Origin: Natrialbaceae archaeon Tc-Br11_E2g14 | GTDB lineage: Archaea > Halobacteriota > Halobacteria > Halobacteriales > Natrialbaceae | DNA: 64,000 nucleotides | Direction: 5' to 3' | NCBI GenBank assembly: GCA_001564275.1 | Contig: LKND01000001.1 | Coordinates: 37,325-101,324, forward strand | Shown here: piece after piece, positions 59,944-64,000 of the stretch | Layout of the letters: each line of letters starts with the position of its first letter | Numbering within the stretch: position 1 is the first letter of the stretch | Notes under the pieces: model-generated | The model's input: only the letters and a program-made list of their open reading frames with translations | Told to the model about the DNA's origin: nothing | The model's database searches: none | Translations under genes and position numbers: made by a program

Positions 59944-61401
59944 ATGTCACCCAAGACGCTCACCTTCGATGGGCGAATGGGAGCCAGCGGGGATATGTTG
60001 CTGGCTGCCCTGGTCGATGCGGGGGCGGACCCTGCCGTCCTCGAGCCGGTCGAGTCGGCACTCGCCCTCGAGTACCGTATCGGACGGACGACGAAGTGTG
60101 GGATCGACGCGACGACCGTCGAGGTCATGCTCCGGGAAACGGACCCCTCGTCGGAAGGCCACGGCACTGATGCGGGACAGGGTCACCATCACGATCACGA
60201 ACAGAAGCATGATCACGCTCACGGGCACGATCACCAGGAGGACAGTGCCTCACACAACCAGGCTGACGATCACACCGATCAGGACCACGCGGGCCATGAC
60301 CATACCCACGGGGAGGACCATCACAATGGGGACCATCAGCACGACGACGAACACACCGAAACACCCGCCAAAACCGAAGCCCACGTCCACGCCGAGGGCC
60401 ACGGCCCCCATCGCAGCTACCTCGAGGTCTGTACGATCGTCGAGAACATGGCCCTCGAGCCGGTCGTCGAGGCCGACGCCCTCGCCATCTTCGAACTTCT
60501 CGCGAAGGCCGAGGCGACCATCCACGGCACCGACCTCGAGGAGATCCACTTCCACGAGGTCGGGGCTGACGACGCCATCGCTGACGTCGTCGGCGTCGCC
60601 CTGTTGGTGCAGGACCTCGACATCGAGCACGTGGTGACGACACCGATTTCGGCCGGCGGTGGCACGGTCTCGATGAGTCACGGCGAGTACCCGATCCCAG
60701 CGCCGGCCGTCCTCGAGATCGCCACTCGAGCCGACTGGCAACTCACCGGCGGGCCGGTGGACGTGGAACTCCTGACGCCCACTGGGGCCGCGATACTCGG
60801 CCACTATGCCGACGGGGTCGAACACCTCCCGGCGATGACCGTCGACACCACCGGCTACGGGGCCGGCGGCTACGCCCTCGATCCCCACCCGAACGTCCTT
60901 CGAGCAACCGTCGGTACCGTGGCCGGCGGGCTCCAACGTGAGGACATCGCCGTCCTCGAGACGAACCTCGACGACGCCACCCCCGAGGTGCTCGGCGGGT
61001 TACAGGACACCCTCACCGCGGCTGGTGCTCGCGACGTTTCGATCCTCCCGGTCACGATGAAGAAGTCACGCCCTGGCCACCTCGTCAAGGTCATCTGCAG
61101 GCCCGCAGATCGCCAACGTGTCGCCCGCAAACTCGCAGCGGAGACGGGCACCCTCGGGGTTCGCGACGCGGGCGTCACCCATCGCTGGATCGCCGAGCGC
61201 CGGTTCGACACGGTGACCCTCGAGGTCGAGGACGCCACCTACGAGGTCACAGTCAAGATCGCGAGCGATGACAAGGGTGCGGTCTACGACGTCAGCGCCG
61301 AATACGACGATGTGGCGGCTGTGGCCCGTGAGTCCGGCCGGCCGATCCGATCGATAGCCGACCGCGCCGAAGAAACCTGGCTCGCACAGGGCGATGGATG
61401 A
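59944..61401 (+). CDS. larC: Nickel pincer cofactor biosynthesis protein LarC with His-rich insert
   Basis: 'TLTFDGRMGASGDMLLAALVDAGADP', 'EEIHFHEVGADDAIADVVG', 'ETNLDDATPEVLGGL', 'KKSRPGHLVKVICRP'. Confidence 0.95.
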   Translation: MSPKTLTFDGRMGASGDMLLAALVDAGADPAVLEPVESALALEYRIGRTTKCGIDATTVEVMLRETDPSSEGHGTDAGQGHHHDHEQKHDHAHGHDHQEDSASHNQADDHTDQDHAGHDHTHGEDHHNGDHQHDDEHTETPAKTEAHVHAEGHGPHRSYLEVCTIVENMALEPVVEADALAIFELLAKAEATIHGTDLEEIHFHEVGADDAIADVVGVALLVQDLDIEHVVTTPISAGGGTVSMSHGEYPIPAPAVLEIATRADWQLTGGPVDVELLTPTGAAILGHYADGVEHLPAMTVDTTGYGAGGYALDPHPNVLRATVGTVAGGLQREDIAVLETNLDDATPEVLGGLQDTLTAAGARDVSILPVTMKKSRPGHLVKVICRPADRQRVARKLAAETGTLGVRDAGVTHRWIAERRFDTVTLEVEDATYEVTVKIASDDKGAVYDVSAEYDDVAAVARESGRPIRSIADRAEETWLAQGDG

Positions 61402-62129
61402 TCGATCGCCGATTCGAGTGGAAACGCCTATTCCGAGCCGTCGAGTACCCTCGAGTGGCCGATGACGAGGGATCCGCACTGAACCGGACTCGGCATCCGG
61501 TGATGGTGACCCCTATGAGTACCGAGGCCCACTTGCTGATGATAGACAGCTATCACTAAACTCCACTCGATATCAGCGTATGCAGGGAATCGGGTATTAC
61601 CGTTTTTTGACCGGGAAGACACTCAGAACCGCTGAAAGTGTCGACAGAGACTGGAAATCGTCAATCGAGAACTGTACGAAGGCATGAGGTGATCGAGACA
61701 GGGCTCAGGAGCACGACGAGACAGGGCGTTTCTTCGGACCCACTCATGTGACTTCGAACCACTCGGTCACTCGTCACGTGTAATCTCGTCCACAGGGGAG
61801 ACGTCTCGAGGACGAGTTCACACCAATGGCGCAGATACATGTCGACAAGAGCGGTCACCTGGCGGGGGGTTCGACCCGGGGCAACGAGAGCAACGACGTG
61901 GCGTACCCAGCGTCGCTTGCACTCGAAGCGGTCGACGTTCGGACAGTTGGGGAGGTGTACGATATACGTGCGCTACAATTTCAACAGGTCCTTCGAGGGT
62001 CATCGAATTGACTTGCAAATTCATGAGGGATTTGACCGGATGTCTTCGGCCGGTATGAATTGATTACCGTGACTGGTACCCGAGTCCCGTGGCGCGTAAC
62101 TAACGGCCAATGCCGTCAACCTATGATGA

Positions 62130-63410
62130 ATGCGGGATCAGGGAGACGTGGATCCAATCTGGGGACGAGCACCCGCGACGACGCCGACCGTTCCCCTGCA
62201 CTATCCGCTGCTTGCCGTCGCCACGATACTGGTGACGATCGCCCCGTCCTCGTGGCTTGTTGCCACGGACCGGGGGTATCTGGTCGCCGGCGCGATGCTC
62301 GGCATTGTGGCTCTCTACGGTATCGTCTGTACCAGCGTCAGCCTCTCGACACGGCCCGCGTTCGTTGTTTTGTTTGGTGGCTACTGGCTTGGACTGGTGG
62401 CTCACTACGTGATTCACAATCCTCACTCCACACTGCTATCGGTCATCATCAGTACCCCTATCGCGATCCTCGCGACCGTCGTCGTCTTACCACAGTTCAT
62501 CGAGGGCCGCCGACAGACTTTCTCGATGGCGCTGACCCTCGGGAGCGTCGCGATCGCCGTGATCGGCATCTGGGTCCTCTGGGCGACTGCCAACACTGGA
62601 CTGGAGGTCTCTGGGTTCGTCGGCGAAACGGTCATGGGACTGTCCCCAATCCGAACCGTGTCGGTGTTCAGCAACCCAAACCCGTACGGCTTTTTTATGA
62701 TGGTTGGGTGTCTGGCCGCGCTGTATACGCTGCTCGTCCGTGGGGGGCTCCTCTGGGTGACTGCGTTCGGATTCTGCCTGATCGGTCTGGTGATGAGTGA
62801 GGGGGACGCCGCACTGATCGGCTTCATGATCGGTGCAATTGTCGTCCTGTCGGGCCGACACCGGTACCTCTCGTATCTGGGAATTGGCGTCGCCACACTG
62901 ATCCTGTACGGAATGATACGCATCGGTCACGTCCCGGAGGTGATGCGAACGACGCTGATGAGCCGAGTCGAATACTGGGTTCGATCGGTGGAATTGCTCA
63001 TCGCCAACCCGTTGTGGGGTATCGGATTCGAGGACGTCGGCTCGGAGATCGGACTGGGACAGCAGTTCGAGTACTCCGAGCTCTTCCCACCACTGAGTTC
63101 GGACACGGGACGGAGTAGTGGACCGCACAGTTCCTACGTGTATCCACTGCTCAGCACGGGGTTGCTCACTGGGGTGTTGTACCTCAGTTCGGTGGCCTAC
63201 GCCCTGGCCTGTGGGATCAGGGCCCGATGGACGCTGTGGAACGCCTACGTCGTCGGGACGGCGAGTGCAATCTACGTGTACATGCTATTCGAGTCTCACT
63301 TCCTAGGCGGGCTCAGCGTCTCGGCGGTCGTCTTCGGGCTCTTCGTCGGCCTCTTGCTTTCGACTGGGCCGGACGATTCGGAGGCGGATACGGCGAGTCG
63401 ACTCGCCTGA
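62130..63410 (+). CDS. O-antigen ligase/polymerase-like polytopic membrane protein
   Basis: About 10-12 TM helices; 'VFSNPNPYGFFMMVG', 'RVEYWVRSVELLIANPLWGIGFEDVG…GPHSSYVYPLLSTGLLTGVLYL' Wzy_C-like. Confidence 0.8.
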   Translation: MRDQGDVDPIWGRAPATTPTVPLHYPLLAVATILVTIAPSSWLVATDRGYLVAGAMLGIVALYGIVCTSVSLSTRPAFVVLFGGYWLGLVAHYVIHNPHSTLLSVIISTPIAILATVVVLPQFIEGRRQTFSMALTLGSVAIAVIGIWVLWATANTGLEVSGFVGETVMGLSPIRTVSVFSNPNPYGFFMMVGCLAALYTLLVRGGLLWVTAFGFCLIGLVMSEGDAALIGFMIGAIVVLSGRHRYLSYLGIGVATLILYGMIRIGHVPEVMRTTLMSRVEYWVRSVELLIANPLWGIGFEDVGSEIGLGQQFEYSELFPPLSSDTGRSSGPHSSYVYPLLSTGLLTGVLYLSSVAYALACGIRARWTLWNAYVVGTASAIYVYMLFESHFLGGLSVSAVVFGLFVGLLLSTGPDDSEADTASRLA

Positions 63411-63439
63411 GAGAACCTTTCAAACCCGATGCCAACACA

Positions 63440-64000
63440 TCAGGAGTCGAACACCGACTCAAACGAAACGGTCGTTCCGACTGCTTGTGAGTCTCCCTCG
63501 ATGTCGGGAACCGTCACTCCGAACACCGCCTCGTCCAATTCTCCAACGACACGACCGTTGATCCAGAGGGTACCGTTCGCGACCGTCCACCCGACGATCA
63601 GGGGACCCTCCGGGGAATTCTGCAGTTCGTGAGCCTCCATGGCATCCTCATCTATCTCGTCTCCCCAGTGGATGGAGATCCCTTCGATGTCGCCCACTTG
63701 AAGCGGCTCCGAATTCGTGTACAGCTCGTTGCTCCCTGGTGAATCGAGGTCGGTCGCCCGCTCGCTCCCGGTAACCACTTTCGCGTCGTCGAAGATCGGA
63801 TCGATGACGAGATGGTCCCGTTCCTCTGGAACTCCCTGCAGGACGTTGGGTGCGTTCGGATGACCCTCACCCGGGGATCGTCTCCGCACTGCCCCCTGGG
63901 TCAGGGAGTGGTCTGGATCGGGATTGAGGTTGAACCGAACGAACTCCTCGTCCCCGATCTGGATGTCGAGGTGCGTCCTTTCGAAGTTGCCGTCGATCCC
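63440..64000 (-). CDS. Hypothetical protein, partial (5' end beyond window), probably secreted/pilin-like beta-rich protein
   Basis: Frame open to base 64000: '…GIDGNFERTHLDIQIGDEEFVRFNLNPDPDHSLTQGAVRRRSPGEG…SFESVFDS*'. Confidence 0.65.
   Translation of the reverse strand, partial: GIDGNFERTHLDIQIGDEEFVRFNLNPDPDHSLTQGAVRRRSPGEGHPNAPNVLQGVPEERDHLVIDPIFDDAKVVTGSERATDLDSPGSNELYTNSEPLQVGDIEGISIHWGDEIDEDAMEAHELQNSPEGPLIVGWTVANGTLWINGRVVGELDEAVFGVTVPDIEGDSQAVGTTVSFESVFDS

Noticed and set aside
1-64000. CRISPR array, toxin-antitoxin pair or known defence operon
   Set aside because: No regularly spaced repeats and no recognisable defence gene pair; the HerA-like gene lacks defence partners

Overview
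A 64 kb window of a high-GC haloarchaeal chromosome, with acidic proteins, twin-arginine/lipobox lipoproteins, Cdc48, TFS and archaeal MptE/FolP. I support about 50 protein-coding genes and one tRNA-Ser(CGA). There is no rRNA, CRISPR array, prophage or intact transposase. Most of the window is housekeeping or metabolic: PpsA, PEP carboxylase, Cdc48-type AAA ATPase, FolD, FolP/MptE, DinB, photolyase, GGT, LarC, BirA. The most interesting accessory signal is non-coding. A dispersed family of ~120-bp imperfectly palindromic MITE-like elements has about 7 copies in two core subtypes, nearly always just downstream of a stop codon. Their terminus CTATAGTACCAATTGA has become the last codons and stop (…STN*) of two unrelated genes. 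One copy is split by a ~0.42 kb TnpB-less IS200/IS605-type relic, and a second such relic lies at ~42.2-42.8 kb. A UspA / phosphoribosyltransferase / DUF2267 / TreT-like / PPOX island at 3.4-9.9 kb carries several of the elements and resembles a dormancy/stress regulon. Other items: a frameshifted MBL hydrolase, a His-rich insert in LarC, a PIP-box-like tail on DinB, a HerA-like ATPase with coiled coil and wHTH, and a 77-bp long-armed palindrome upstream of birA. All functional calls come from reading the translations; no database search was run.
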